From positions 11,082,204 to 11,146,203 of the forward strand of contig CM066925.1 of assembly GCA_033964015.1 (NCBI GenBank): a stretch of DNA of 64,000 nucleotides. The letters are read 5' to 3'. The DNA is from Scolanthus callimorphus. Taxonomy: Eukaryota; Cnidaria; Anthozoa; Actiniaria; Edwardsiidae. This document shows, piece by piece, positions 21,761 to 33,413 of this stretch. The notes below the pieces were generated by a model. The model searched no databases. It was given only the letters and a program-made list of their open reading frames with translations, and was not told the origin of the DNA. Both the position numbers and the translations under genes were made by a program. How positions within the stretch are numbered: position 1 is the stretch's first letter; every line of letters begins with the position of its first letter.

Positions 21761-23090
21761 AAATCTCGGGAAATCAGTCTACCCGAGTCCCCAGTCGATG
21801 AGATTGGCCTTGGAACATAGCCGTTCGTATTTTGAACACATTTCACCGTTTCTTATACTTATGGTGGCGTTGGTTGCGCCGTTCTTCGTACCGCCGCGAG
21901 TCTTTCACTCGCACAGCAGCTTGCCGGTGTCGAAGCGAGCCCCCAGCGGCCCGGTTTATAGTCGGTCACACAACCTGCTTACATCTGTTCCTTGCGCCAC
22001 TTCGCCGAAGAAGAGCTGTTGCTATTCTAGGACAAAGCGGGTGATTTCACATAAATATTGCTGTTCGAATATTCGTATGGGAATTCGCTAAGCTTTGAAA
22101 AAACTTTCAGTAAAGAGAACAAGGTATTCATTTCTTGCAAATGGCACTCCCAGAAACGAGTTCAAGTAATGAGATTCTGAAACCGTTTTTCGCATAATTG
22201 GTTTGGTTAAGTCCGATGCACTCTAGCGAAATAATACTAGGGACGTTATGTTGCAACGAAATAAACACGGGAAAATAACTGAAATAATCAATATTTTCCA
22301 TGGATCATCATTAGATTGCTTCACCATAGCAATCTTATCTTATTTTCGAGGATTTTAAGTTTTTGAATCCACTAAATGTTCCGTTTGTTCCGTGATATTT
22401 TCCTTTTGTCGTTATATCTCAAGACCAAGAGTGAAGTTAGCTTCCGATTCGCAGCCTCCGATTCGATTTGCCTCCGATCGACCCAGTCAGCCTCCGATTC
22501 AGATCAGGGGGACCAGCAAAATGCCTTTTTTTTAGCGAAATAAGCGAAATCCCAATTACAGAACACGCTTTATGATGTATTATTGCAATTCAAGCTTGAA
22601 TAATTATTTGTGTTGCAAGAATATAAATATTATGGTTAATTGGAATGGAATGTGTGCTAAATTTCAACTAGTCTGTAAAGCTAACAGCATTCCGGTTCTT
22701 TCACATATTGCAGGTTTCATAATTACGTATAAAATTATTATATAAGTGTGCAGCAGGCTTTGGTGACTTATACGAGCCAGTCGAAATTTTCCCAAGATGC
22801 ACCGCGCGTTTGACACTGAAGTGCAGAAATTTATGCCTTCCAAAAATAAGTCAGACTGTAATCCGTCCTTAGTTCTCTGGCTCTAGTTAATTGCAGTTTG
22901 TACCAGTTTTAGCATTATTTCAAAAGACTTCGTATATGTGGCAAAAAGACCTTTTGATCAATTTTTCTCGATTCTGTTGGCGGATTGAAGTTAGCGATAT
23001 TTTGCCAAGGCCAATCCATACGCCTACTCAATACAAGTTTTTCAAGACGTTGGTGACGGCGCTTCTGTAGTTACATAGCAGGGAAGGTGA
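21761..23090. other. No supported gene; short CCTCCGATTC tandem tract
   Basis: A degenerate direct repeat of GCCTCCGATTCG-like units spans about 22440-22500. The open frames at 21798-22091 have no recognisable motif. The end of the stretch leads into the shared 5' blocks of peptide gene B. Confidence 0.35.
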
Positions 23091-23295
23091 ACTGAAAATT
23101 GATAGTCTTTTTTTTTAAGGTCTGGTTTCATATAGTGTTATCTGTCAAGGCAGTCGACCACTGAAACACTGGCACTGGAAGTTGGAATTTTTCTATTGTT
23201 CACGGTTGACTGATACGACACATAAGACTATATGGAAACCAGGCTTAAATAGAAAACGAGTATCTGCGAATTGGATTAGACGAGTGGATAGAGCC

Positions 23296-26200
23296 ATGAA
23301 GAGCAAGATGCTAATCGTGATGGCTATGATAGTGATCAGTGTGCACATGGTAGCCATAGCCGAGGCACAGTGCCCACCTTTTTGTAAGTTTTGGGCTCTA
23401 CCCTTAATCTTCGGGGTATAAAAATTCCCACCTTGTTCTCACAGGTCTTATAATGCGTGTATGCTTGAATTATTTAGCACTAGTAGTATCTATTAAGATA
23501 GTGAAGTGCTCGGAGGCTACTCTTTCTAGGAAGCGTTTTGTTTCCTAGTATATAAAAAGTAGGCGTCTGAATGTTGCAAACGTTGCAATAAATTTAGTAA
23601 ACTATGAAATTGTTTATACATAATTATTTTGAATGTGATTGATCAGTGTAATTTCAACTGTGTTTTTGTAGATGGAATGTTTCTAGAGTTCTGAAAACAT
23701 TTCAGAAATTGTTTGGTTCCAGAAAATATCCATACCCCCTCCACGGAAGGGTGTTGAAAAGTGACCCCCCCCCCCCCCCCACCCAACCCTCGGGGGGGGG
23801 GGGGTATGGATAATTTCTGGAACCACACATTAGCACTCTTGTTACAATTATTTTTGGTCGCTCTGTCATCAAACAAAGTTCTCTTAATGAAATTTTACTC
23901 TAATAACTCAATATTGGACATAAACAGTTGATCTAACATTTTGCATGTTGATAGTGATTTGTTTTCTAAACATGTGAGCCACTCCTGGTAGTAAAATGAC
24001 TTCTGCTGTAGTTATCCAACTAAAAAGGGGGCATGAGGTGGCCTGGGGCATAGACAATTGCACGTTATCAATGTACATGTATGTTTCAGGAATCAGGTCG
24101 AAGGTAAAAAAAATATGATTTATATGGTTTCCTGTGTTGGTTGAATATTCCAGCTGCAGTACAGCCATTTCCTTGATTCAGTTTGGGTATGTTCCAGATA
24201 AAAAATAACAACAGCTTTACATTTTTCATGCATGAGATGCACATTGAACCAGATTTTACATTTTACCAGTCTTGTTCTTGACACTAATTATTAACATACC
24301 AGGCACTGGTGTCCTTCAAAGTAATGCCTATGCTTGGTGTCATCTGTTCAAGAATTTTGTCATCGTTTGTTTGTAAAATGTAATTTCTTGGCCCCTAGCT
24401 TCATAATTGCACAACAACTCCTTGTAAATATGCATCTTTAAAATAATATCAATCAATTGTGGTCCTGTGAGTCTTTTTCTCCTCAACAACTGCAAACAAT
24501 GTCACTCTCTTAATTTGTCACTCGGTGAAGATGTGGCTTTCGCGCTTCAGTGATACATGTTAAGTCTTGTTATTTTTTTCCATATGAAATTAGCAGATCG
24601 ACCTTGTGACCAGTGAAGAGGTAATTGACCTGGTTGCTTAGAGGGGTTATTCATTATGATGCTAGGCTGGATCTACAAAAAGGAAAAAAAAATTACTTAA
24701 TTACATAATTTACTTGCCTGGACAATCATACAACGAATACATTGCATAAAGGTGTGCTATTTTTGGAACATATTTGCAACAATTTGTTTAGCTTATGACA
24801 TGCTGGTGGCAACTGTACCAAAATAAATATTGGGTGCTTAGCTTTTAATAGCTCATTTAGGTTTCTGGTCCACATTTAGGGCAATTATGTGCCAAATAGG
24901 GCAGACATTTTGGGCAATTTCCTTTGTGGTAATGCACCAGCTTTATTACTGCTAAGTACTGCAGCAACTATACTACGAATTGCTCAACTTTACTTGTGCT
25001 ATCATCATTTCAAGCCTATTTTGCTCAATCTCGCTCAATCTAGAAGATATTGTAAGTACGTAAGCTTGGTGCTGATTTTAGCTATATAAGCATGTAATCG
25101 TTGGTAGGTAATTGGTTCTATATCACAAGAAAATAAAGCCTTTACTCTGCTCATACGAATGCAATTGGAGGAGACTTGATTTCAGGCAGCAAATCACTGA
25201 AACTGAAAGCCCCCAATTGATGGGGATACTTTGGCAAAGCCAAGCTTGTTGTTTTCGTGTTCGACCGACATCTAGCTATTGCATGGATGTGCGTTCGAAA
25301 TTCGCTCTAGAACGCGCGAAAACTGCAGTGAAAATGTTCTAACACCAGTGAAAAACACGCTTTGAAACCTGCTAGAACTTGTACAAAAAAGTTACAAATG
25401 AAATTAAGGCAATTCATAACTTTAACTTACCGATAATCGCTACTGCATAGCACCGAAATCAGCCCACACTTGTTGTTGACGCGAAAAATTATGGTCTGCC
25501 GAGTTTGCCAGGAGACAGTTGAAATCGCTTGCCCCATATGATCGTACTGCGCATGCGAATTAAAGCTCTGCATTGTGAGCTCGTGAGTCCTATGCAATGG
25601 GAATCGAGTGGAAGTACAAAGTGCACTTGCGAACTGTTTAAAAACTGTGGCGAGGTAGAGATTAGATTTGCTCTACGCTCGCTGCGCTCGCTCCGAGCAA
25701 TAATCATCAGTTTGGCCGCTATTACTCGAGCGCAAGGTGCGTTTCCACGCGTTTCTTGCACCCCATCATCTCAGCGGATCAACTATAATAACATGTACTA
25801 TAAAATTTACTTTTGACTTTTTAAAAGGCATTGAATGATAGGCGACCATTTTACTTGTTTGATCGCTTAAAACCCTATATCCCAAATAGAACACTACCTT
25901 CCTCGTCCAAGTCACACTGCGGAGCCTTTTTAAGTCAACCATTAAAACATTTAATATTCAGATATTAGGCGCGTTTAACTGATTAGAAATATATAAAAAT
26001 ATAAAGGTTTTATTTATTCATAGTTTTTATTACACATATTATACTCTATTTTATTTATTCATTTCCTGATTCATTTATCTATTTTTATTTTTATTTTATT
26101 ATTATTCCCCTCTTGATCATTTAATTTGCCCTTTTCTTCTTTCTTTAGGCGGCGACAGGAGAAAAAGAGAGGCTGACGGCGTTCAAGATGATTCAGTCGA

Positions 26201-26392
26201 ACAACAGCATGAGAACAAGGACGATCTGATGAAGTACGTAGAATCGAGAGTAGAAATTCACGTTCTTCTCTCTACAACAGGAATCATCTAATTCGTTTCA
26301 GATTCTCCTACAGGGTAACGACATTTATGTTCAGTTTATCCTATTTTAATAGTCGATTACTTTATTTTACCAGGCGCCTCGCGGTTCCGTGA
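23296..26392 (+). CDS. Secreted peptide precursor, copy B (three exons)
   Basis: The predicted product is 63 aa, from exons 23296-23383, 26149-26233 and 26374-26392. Splice phases (1 and 2) are the same as in copy A. The signal peptide (MKSKMLIVMA, hydrophobic to about residue 24) ends at AEA. It is directly followed by QCPPFCGD and then RRKR at residues 33-36. The next residues EADG align with EAHG of copy A, and the spacer QQHENKDDLM with EQHEKQDGLT. Lys-Arg at 58-59 again spans the exon junction, followed by a four-residue tail LAVP. If processed, the first peptide would have N-terminal Gln, suited to pyroglutamate, and a possible Cys26-Cys30 disulfide ring. The C-terminal tail differs in frame and length from copy A. 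The 3' UTR contains an inserted MITE. Function is unknown; neuropeptide or other secreted effector are the main options. Confidence 0.7.
23714..23825. mobile_element. 112-bp MITE in intron 1 of gene B
   Basis: TGGTTCCAGAAAATATCCAT at the left and ATGGATAATTTCTGGAACCA at the right are inverted. They enclose poly-C and poly-G runs that themselves pair. It is non-coding. Confidence 0.7.
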
Positions 26393-26486
26393 CAAAAAGC
26401 GAAAACAACAAAAAACGAGATGATACAATCAAGACATGGAGCCGACTGTACTTGAATCTGAACTCCAATGTCCCTTTAGTAAAACC

Positions 26487-26880
26487 CCCAGTGGGGGTAC
26501 TTGGATATAAAAATGACGGGGGGTCCGACGTATTTGGGTATGAAACTTGTAGTAAAAGTATTTTTTGGGTTGAAAATTCTACCAGGTATTTTTTTGGGTG
26601 TTGAAAAATCTGCGGAGGGGTTGAAACTTCTGACAGGCTAGTTGACCATCAAAATATACTGCCTTAAGCTATTTGGGGGAAACATAATGGGATGGGCATC
26701 ATGTGTATGCTGGTATTAAATAGCCTTTTTAGGCTAAAAAAAGATCAAATTTTGGGAGCAAGTATTTTTTTGGGGTATAAAATTTATGGCTCGGGTATTT
26801 TTTTGATATGAAATTTAGAGCTCCGTCGGACCCCGCCCGCCCCTCCCCCGTCATTTTTATATCCAAGTACCCCCCTTGGG
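26487..26880. mobile_element. 394-bp MITE in the 3' region of gene B
   Basis: Inverted ends CAGTGGGGGTACTTGGATAT and ATATCCAAGTACCCCCCTTG enclose GTCCGACG-type arms. An 8-bp direct repeat GTAAAACC flanks it at 26479-26486 and 26881-26888. It starts about 95 bp after the stop codon of peptide gene B, inside the sequence corresponding to the 3' UTR of gene A. Confidence 0.8.
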
Positions 26881-27230
26881 GTAAAACCACAAATACTATG
26901 ATTTGATATGATTAACTAGCGGTGGGTGCTGGGATAGGGTATTATAATCATGGCTAATCATCAATTTTTAACCAATAAAAGTATCATCTTTTGTTTTTCT
27001 CTTCCTAGTCCATTCTTTTTACTTATCACTTAGAAGGTTTGCTAATAATGCTACCGGGTTCAGGGATGGAAATCAAGAAGAAGTCGAAAATTAATTGTGA
27101 CAAGTTTCAAAATTTTAGTCTCATTTCCGAAAATTTTAGGCTAAAAAATCCGCGATTTTCACAATTTTACGCTCATTTCCCCGTCGCGGCATTGGATGCG
27201 TGTGCGCGCCGTTGTTAGCGTGCATTTTAC

Positions 27231-27462
27231 CACATTCTCTTACCCAGAGCTCCCCGGCTCGTAACCTCGCGGGGGAGGCTCTGGTGACAGCCACTGAGGG
27301 ATGCGAGAGATTAAATGCAGAGCCGATGAGAGAAAGACCTTTAAGTGCATGCTCTTAACACTCAAAATCAGCCAATCAGCGACAGCCCTCAAATGGATGT
27401 CCCCAGAGCCTCCTCTGCGACTCGCTGAGCTGACGAGCCGGGAACTCTGATGAGGAGAATGA
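27231..27462. mobile_element. Intact member of the CCCGGCTCGT MITE family
   Basis: It begins ATTCTCTTACCCAGAGCTCC and ends with the inverse ACGAGCCGGGAACTCTGATG and GAGAATG. Subterminal GGCTCTGGTGACAGCC and CAGAGCC arms pair with each other. It is the uninterrupted counterpart of the copy split at 18.2 kb. Confidence 0.65.
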
Positions 27463-27634
27463 TTTTACCATAACAGTTTAACTTTCTCGCAAACGCCTGC
27501 GGCTCGTAAGTCCACAACATTTGGACCACGATAATAAGAGCCCACACCACTGTTAAATGCGAAAACGTAGAACGCCGCGGACGTTTGATTTGTGCGCGCG
27601 CGTGTATGTATGTATATTACGAAACTATTGCAAC

Positions 27635-27984
27635 CGGGAGGGGGGGGGGGGGGGGGACTCCCCTACTTTTTGGGCGGGGGTGCTCGTCGTACCTTTTAGG
27701 GTTTAAAATCAGGCCTCTGGTACCTGTTAGGGGTAACATTCGAAAACGGTACCTTTTAGACGTCCGTTATAACAAATTAAGCAAATCACACTTTTGGTAG
27801 CCTGATTTTCAGACGTATTTTCCCTAAAAAAATCCGCGAGAAAATTACGAGGGAAAATACGTCATGTTGGTACCTTTATAGGGTCAAAATCAGCTAGTTG
27901 ACACCACTTTAGGTACTTTTTAGGGGTGAAATCGAAAGCTCCCGATGAGCACCCCCACCCCCAAAATAGGGGAGTGCCCCCGGG
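27635..27984. mobile_element. 350-bp repeat with 9-bp target duplication
   Basis: The ends are inverted C/G-rich sequences, ACTCCCCTACTTTTTGGGCG near the left and CCAAAATAGGGGAGT near the right. It is flanked by the direct repeat TATTGCAAC at 27626-27634 and 27985-27993. Internal TACCTTTTAG blocks identify it as the same family as the interrupted copy at 9.1-10.0 kb. Confidence 0.75.
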
Positions 27985-28540
27985 TATTGCAACAGCTTGT
28001 GTCCAGCGGCTTCACAAAGAATGCGCCCGCTAGGGTTCGGCACAAGTTGCTCGGCAACTTTTTAGATTTTCGCCAACTTTCTTTTTCATGTATTATTTAG
28101 GCTATACGAAATTGTCGCAAAACTTCGACGAGATGAAAAATTATACTCGCAAATGACAAATGCGTTGTCGCAAAAGCGACTCCTACAGGCGGGGCTGCTC
28201 CTGCGGGGCTGCTTACATGTTAGATTAGTGCACTAGCTTTGAAAACATATTTTATTTCCCTCCCTGTTGTGCAACGACAACCTCAGTACCTCGTCATATC
28301 GAGAAATCCACGAGCCAACAACGAGCCTACTGGTATCCACTGTGGAGAATGGCGATTCACTGTGCACCTTTTTTATTTTTGTAATTACCCGCTATTAATG
28401 CTTTCTTAATCTATTTAAAATACAGAAGGAGAAAATAAAGAGAAAATACGCGACTAACTACACTAGCAATCCGAATACGCTAAGCACACCACACGAATCA
28501 CTGTGCACCTAAACAATAACTGAGTTACAAGTTACTCGTA
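27985..28540. other. No supported gene; degraded repeat end
   Basis: GGCACAAGTTGCTCGGCAAC near 28040 is a fragment of the element family at 9351-9939. A short CAG followed by AAGGAGAAAATAAAG near 28425 faintly recalls exon 2 of the peptide genes, but it is not open and I do not call it a gene. Confidence 0.35.
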
Positions 28541-28706
28541 CCAGGGGCGTAGCCAGGAACTTTGGTTGGGGGGCCCAACAGTGAAAACGTGGGACGCAAA
28601 TTTTCAAATTCCCTCCAGCAAATACAGTGAATGTATGGGATAACCTCCCGAGAAAGGGGGAGCCGCGGCCCCCTGTGCCCCCCCCTCCCCTCCCCCCTGG
28701 CTGCTG
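28541..28706. mobile_element. Repeat with GGGGCGTAGCCAGGAA terminus
   Basis: The left end (CAGGGGCGTAGCCAGGAACT) and interior (AATACAGTGAATGTATGGGA, CTCCCGAGAAAGG) match the repeat at about 37996-38142. The right end is degraded (CCCCCTGGCTGCTG). Confidence 0.6.
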
Positions 28707-28740
28707 CTCCTATCATCCTGTACTGATGTCTAAACGTCTC

Positions 28741-28875
28741 CAGTGGCGGATCCAGGGGATTCGAAGGGTTCAATGGAACCCCCCTTGAGCACCAAAATAA
28801 CGAGGACATTATTGTGATACTAAGACAGTCTAAGACCAGGCCAAGTTCCTCTGTAAAATCCTACATCCGCCACTG
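28741..28875. mobile_element. 135-bp CAGTGGCGGAT MITE
   Basis: CAGTGGCGGATCCAGGGG at the left and ATCCGCCACTG at the right are inverted. CAGNG termini are typical of hAT-type non-autonomous elements. A diverged terminus of the same kind is at about 5491 in the JmjC gene. Confidence 0.65.
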
Positions 28876-29001
28876 CCGGTCTTCTCTGTTATTTCTCAGT
28901 TCTTAGTTTATAAATAATCTCAAAACTACCCTCACAATATCACGCTTGATATGCGAACAGACAGGCGAGCTTTTGCCTCCTCAATAATGGCACTTCAGTC
29001 T

Positions 29002-32000
29002 TCAGTAGCACGCAATTTCTACTTCAGTCTGAGCTGCTGGCACTAGCCACGGAGTGAATATTTCCTCAGAATTGGTGTTAACGATGCCTGCATGAAAGAA
29101 AAAAAATATATATATATATATAAAAAATGGCGGATCAAAAACGTTAGGGGGTGGTCTATCTTCAGTGGCTTTGCTACTTCCACAGTCAAACAAGGTTAAG
29201 GTTGTTAACAGTCATGAAACATGTAAATGTTGCGTTTTGTTTCCATGGAAACATGGATTGTGACCTTTGAACCTTACCTTAAAGCAACTTTCAAAAAAGC
29301 CCTCGGCAGGTCGGGAAAAGTTTCAAACTCTGAGGATTTAAAGGTATATCTGATCCAATTCGAAAACGTGACCATTTCATTAGGAATCCTATTTTAGGAC
29401 ACTTTGAAATTTGATACCCTTTAATAACTTCGAAATTAAAAATGTTGTGCAAGATCGGAAATTGGAGCGATAAATACTACATTATTCCCTACCATTTCCA
29501 TCTGGTGGTTTTAAGAGTGGTGCGAATTTTCTGAACCTGCGGAGGCTCTGAAGTTTCATTTCTAAAAATGGAGGTCAAAGGTTAGGATTTGGTTCCCATG
29601 GAAACACCAACAACTCAAATTAAGAAGAATGGCGATGTCTATGACATCATATCAACACAAGAAGCCTATCTTTAATTCACCCAAATTAAGGCCTGATTGA
29701 ATGTTTTTAAGGGCGTGGCCGCCTGGACCCATGCCTTAACTCACCTGAGAGACAGACGGATTGTCAGACTGTCGGACAGTTGGACGGGCGGACGGGTGGG
29801 CAGACGGACAAACAGACGGGCAGCAGTCGGACAGAAAAATAGCGATTTCATACCTTTTTGCAATAAATCCGTTATCTGCATCAGCTCATCCGCCCCGAAA
29901 AGTTTCACCTCGTTCCGTGACGTCATTCCTGCTGATATTGCATCATTGGTGGATGTGACGTCATCTGTACTCGTGACGTCACATGTTGGTGATGAAGCGC
30001 TCATTTCGTCCACGAGCTGAAGAGAAAATCGATATGTAAATTCACGGTTTGTTCTAACCGATTATCTCTCAAGATTCAAAACCTTTTTTGTGAAGTTTAT
30101 ATAATATATATATATCTTATTAGACATTTTATAAATGTACGATATCGCTGGATATTTTTTCGAGTCTGGAGTATTTTATCGAGCCCGTCTTCGGGCGAGA
30201 CCAAATACAAAGACGAGAAAAAAACGTTCAGAGATATTGTACACTAAAATGTCTAATAAGTTGTTTATTATCCGACATTTTTTCCAATGTTTTGAAGTGA
30301 GAATAGACGAACTTAGTGAAAATAGTTTGGAAGTGTACAATATATATCGCGGAATATTATACACTTAATGACTGCTCTCGAGGGGAACAGCGAGTTTTGT
30401 TTTCCCGAGAATCTCGATGTTTCCCGAGACGAAGTCGAGGGAAACATCGAGATTCGAGGGAAAACAAAACTCGCTGTTTCCCGAGGGTGCAGTCATTAAG
30501 TGTTTTACTATATAGCAAAAAAAAAAAATACGGTAAACATGGGTGAAAATATTCCGCCGAAATTTCTCGCTCTAGCGATGTCGCCCGCGCGGGCAACAAT
30601 TTTTGATTGTAGCCCGCGCGGGCTACATTGAATTTGTAGCCCGCCACGCGACCATGATAGAACCAATCAGAGCGCGCGCTTTGATCGAATAAACACGAGC
30701 TATATAATAATCGTCCTTGCCCCAGTCTCACTCCTGCGATATTTGTTCTCCTCTCGTTGCAGTTGGATAATAAGACCTTGTATTTTCAGGACTAGCAAAT
30801 TGTCTGCCAGAATTAGCAAAGCTATATTCGGCGGGCGTGCTCACTCAAACATCGATCAAAAACCTGACCCTTGCCTCTTTCGCTGGCTGCTGGCAAAATG
30901 TGAAATCCTTTGCGGCTCCTCTTTGCTAGCAAGATATTCCAGATAGGGTCCCAGGCACTCTCAAGGCCCTGTCAAAGGGGCGCGTTGTATACCCGTGAAT
31001 TAGATCTGTTTTAACATGACTCTCGTGAAAGCAATTCATGAGTAATTCACCATCCAATCAAATTCGATAGTAAGTTAACAACAAACCAATCAGAAAGCGA
31101 GGTGATTCACGATCTCTTCTTTTCACGAGCGAAGTAATCAAGTAATTGTGTAATTGTTTCCTCTGCGCGATCAGTGATTGGCTGAAGGATCAGACATCAT
31201 GCCCTCGACCAATCACAACCCGAAGCAATCACAATTACGCGTGTAATTTGTAATTTACGATAGTCATGTGACTAAACCACTCAAGCTTGAATAGATGCGG
31301 CATCCCTTGATTAATTTTCCAGGGCCCTGCAGTAAGTATAAGGTAATCGCATGGGGCCGAGTAAAATTAGGGATTAATTTCACGAGTGTTTTCAAGGTTT
31401 TTCCAAAATTGCCCGAGCCGTCTGCGGCGAAATTGAAAACACAAGTGAAATTAATCCCTAATTTTACGAGGAACCCATGTAATTACATGTTTATGATGTA
31501 AAAGGGCAAAATTCAGCGCGCGTGTTGACTGCTCGTCCAGACGTGTGCAAAGTAATTTTGCCCTCAATTAAGAAAAAATGTCCTCGCTCTTAGCCAATCA
31601 GCATCGAGTAATTTTGCCCTGTATATTATAATCAGAGTAATATCGTGATGAATACTGACCTCTACAATTTCACTGTCACTCGGGCATTCGTCCCCTGTAG
31701 TCGCCTTGCTTCTGTTTGTCTTATTTGTCTTAATAATTCTGCTGTCCTTGTTATCCCCATTATTAGTAATGTCCATGATATAAACTTTCTGCGCACTAGG
31801 ACCCTGTTTTCGACTATCCTTTAATTCCTTGATTCCAGGAAGTGAATTTAGCGCGCACCGGAAGTTCGTTTTCCATCTCTTCGGGTCTGGGGTCCCTGTG
31901 TATTTCCCTGTATATTTTGCCCATGCGCGAAACACACAGGCGTCTTTCTCCAAAGAGTACGTTTGTCTGGAGGCGTGTTTCCACGCGACGCGCATGAGAC

Positions 32001-32148
32001 CCTGTCGCCTGTCAATCCACTTCAAACCAGGGTAGTCAGCGTGGTCAAGTTTCTCTATCAGCCAATTGCGCATGGGAAGCCTTTTCATAGCTTTAACCAT
32101 TTCGACTGTGTGGTACGTTACTTCACCGCTCGGCAGCTGTGCCTGCAT
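29002..32148 (-). CDS. Interferon regulatory factor, compact form (three coding exons)
   Basis: Predicted exons on the minus strand are 32148-31660, 30016-29854 and 29087-29002, giving 245 aa with continuous phase. Residues about 15-125 form an IRF DNA-binding domain. All five tryptophans of the family repeat are present (RNWLIEKL, GLKWID, RVAWKHA, FRAWAKYT, KRWKTNFRC), as is the recognition-helix segment NFRCALNSLPGIKELKD. IRFs bind GAAA-containing elements and activate innate immune and developmental genes in the nucleus. The rest is Ser/Thr/Asp-rich (CDVTSTDDVTSTNDAIS), with a short amphipathic stretch (LMQITDLLQK) and a terminal TPWLVPAA. No IRF-association (SMAD/FHA-like) domain is visible, which fits an IRF1/2-like member or missing exons. 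A 5' UTR intron acceptor may lie near 32190. The last exon is the least certain. Confidence 0.8.
29741..29832. repeat. GACGG-rich microsatellite in an IRF intron
   Basis: Degenerate units of GACGG, GGACGG and CAGACGG spread over about 90 bp. The sequence adjoins the 3' end of the second IRF coding exon. Confidence 0.6.
30361..30503. repeat. 143-bp near-perfect palindrome in IRF intron
   Basis: ACACTTAATGACTGC at the left is the inverse of GCAGTCATTAAGTGT at the right. Internal arms AGCGAGTTTTGTTTTCCC and GGGAAAACAAAACTCGCT, and CATCGAGATTC-type sequences, also pair, leaving almost no loop. It is probably a small MITE. It would form a long RNA hairpin in the IRF pre-mRNA. Confidence 0.7.
31344..31484. 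repeat. Palindromic MITE in IRF intron
   Basis: GTAAAATTAGGGATTAATTT with GCATGGG upstream is inverted as AAATTAATCCCTAATTTTAC with CCCATGT downstream. The GTGTTTTCAA and TTGAAAACAC arms also pair. It is about 140 bp and non-coding. Confidence 0.65.
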
Positions 32149-33413
32149 CGAAACCGTTGAACAACAAATTCTGAGACCTTTCCTTTTCCTTCTTTTAACC
32201 TAAAATCGGAGAAGACAAAATACATCAGACAGGACCATTGTTGTCTCCGCGTTTTCCAGAAAACCAAAGGCGCGAAACAGCACTTTTCTCAGAAACATTA
32301 TGGGAATTCTTAGAAATGTATTGTTGTAGTAACTCCCGTCACATTTCTATTTCGATCTGTACATTGCGGCCACGAAGCGTCTTTGGTTCTCTGTGTTTTC
32401 GTCCGTGGAGATCAAATGTTGTTGTGTACCTTTTTCGACAAACCAAAGCAAACTACATACACTGCTCTGGCCCTCCACAAGGGTGTGGAATCAGTCATAT
32501 TTCTGGAATATTTATAATTCAATGAACCAACCATATGATTATGATTGCAACTGAAACACCTATTCCTTCTCGCAATCAAATAAATCATTTTCCTCTGTAA
32601 CCCTCGCTGTCTAGCACAGAAAAGGATAACATATGCCTTTGTCGGTCACGCTTGTCTCACCCGGCTTATTGTCATCTCAATCTAAAGTCGCAGTCCGGAA
32701 TTTCGCTATTCCTCAATCCAAAATAACTTTACTTTTAAATAATTTCTTGTGATCCCTGTTTCAAGGCGTTTCGTAATTTAGGGCTGAGTAGTTTGTAGAA
32801 AAAATATATAGTTCATTATCTAGTAGTGGAACCCTATTAGTGTGATACGGCATGAAAAGCAAACTACTAAAAGAAGGAAAATTTGCTTACCGTTATTCGT
32901 GCTCAGGAAACCAGATCCAAGGACAATCTACTTAAAAATAACAATTAATTTGAATATTGCAAATTGTACTATAGTCTGTGATAGCAAACTTACAACTGGA
33001 CAAAGAATCGGTCGACCGTGTTTTTATTTCATCGCATGCAAAGCCCCTTGGGGGATTCCCCGCTACTGGTATATAAAGCCGTCACGTGATTGTAAATAAG
33101 CCGTGTCTCGCTGCGATTAGCTACGAAGCCCGCCAAATAGAAACGCCTGCCAATAGAATTCGAAGTCAGATGTTCTCCATTGGATGATGTCATATTCACC
33201 AGATTCTGGGAAATATAATTCCTTAAAGTATTCTTAATGCTTTACGAGTCATGTGCCTATTTGCATTATATGACACTGGGTGGCGAATGGCCATGCACGT
33301 GAAGCTACGAAAAAAATTAAGAAAACAATCCCTTATTTGCGAATGTTTACAGGCTGTAGCCCACGACTGCATATATTATTATCATTATTAATAAGATAAA
33401 TTATTTTTTTTAG
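32149..33413. other. Upstream region of IRF; no coding gene seen
   Basis: It should contain the IRF 5' UTR and promoter (minus strand). A possible 3' splice site (CCGATTTTAG read on minus, near 32190) suggests an untranslated first exon further upstream. No recognisable coding frame is present. Confidence 0.4.

Noticed and set aside
28420..28470. Possible third copy of exon 2 of the peptide family (CAG then AAGGAGAAAATAAAG)
   Set aside because: The frame is closed by TAA directly after the basic codons and no signal-peptide exon or tail exon is found nearby.
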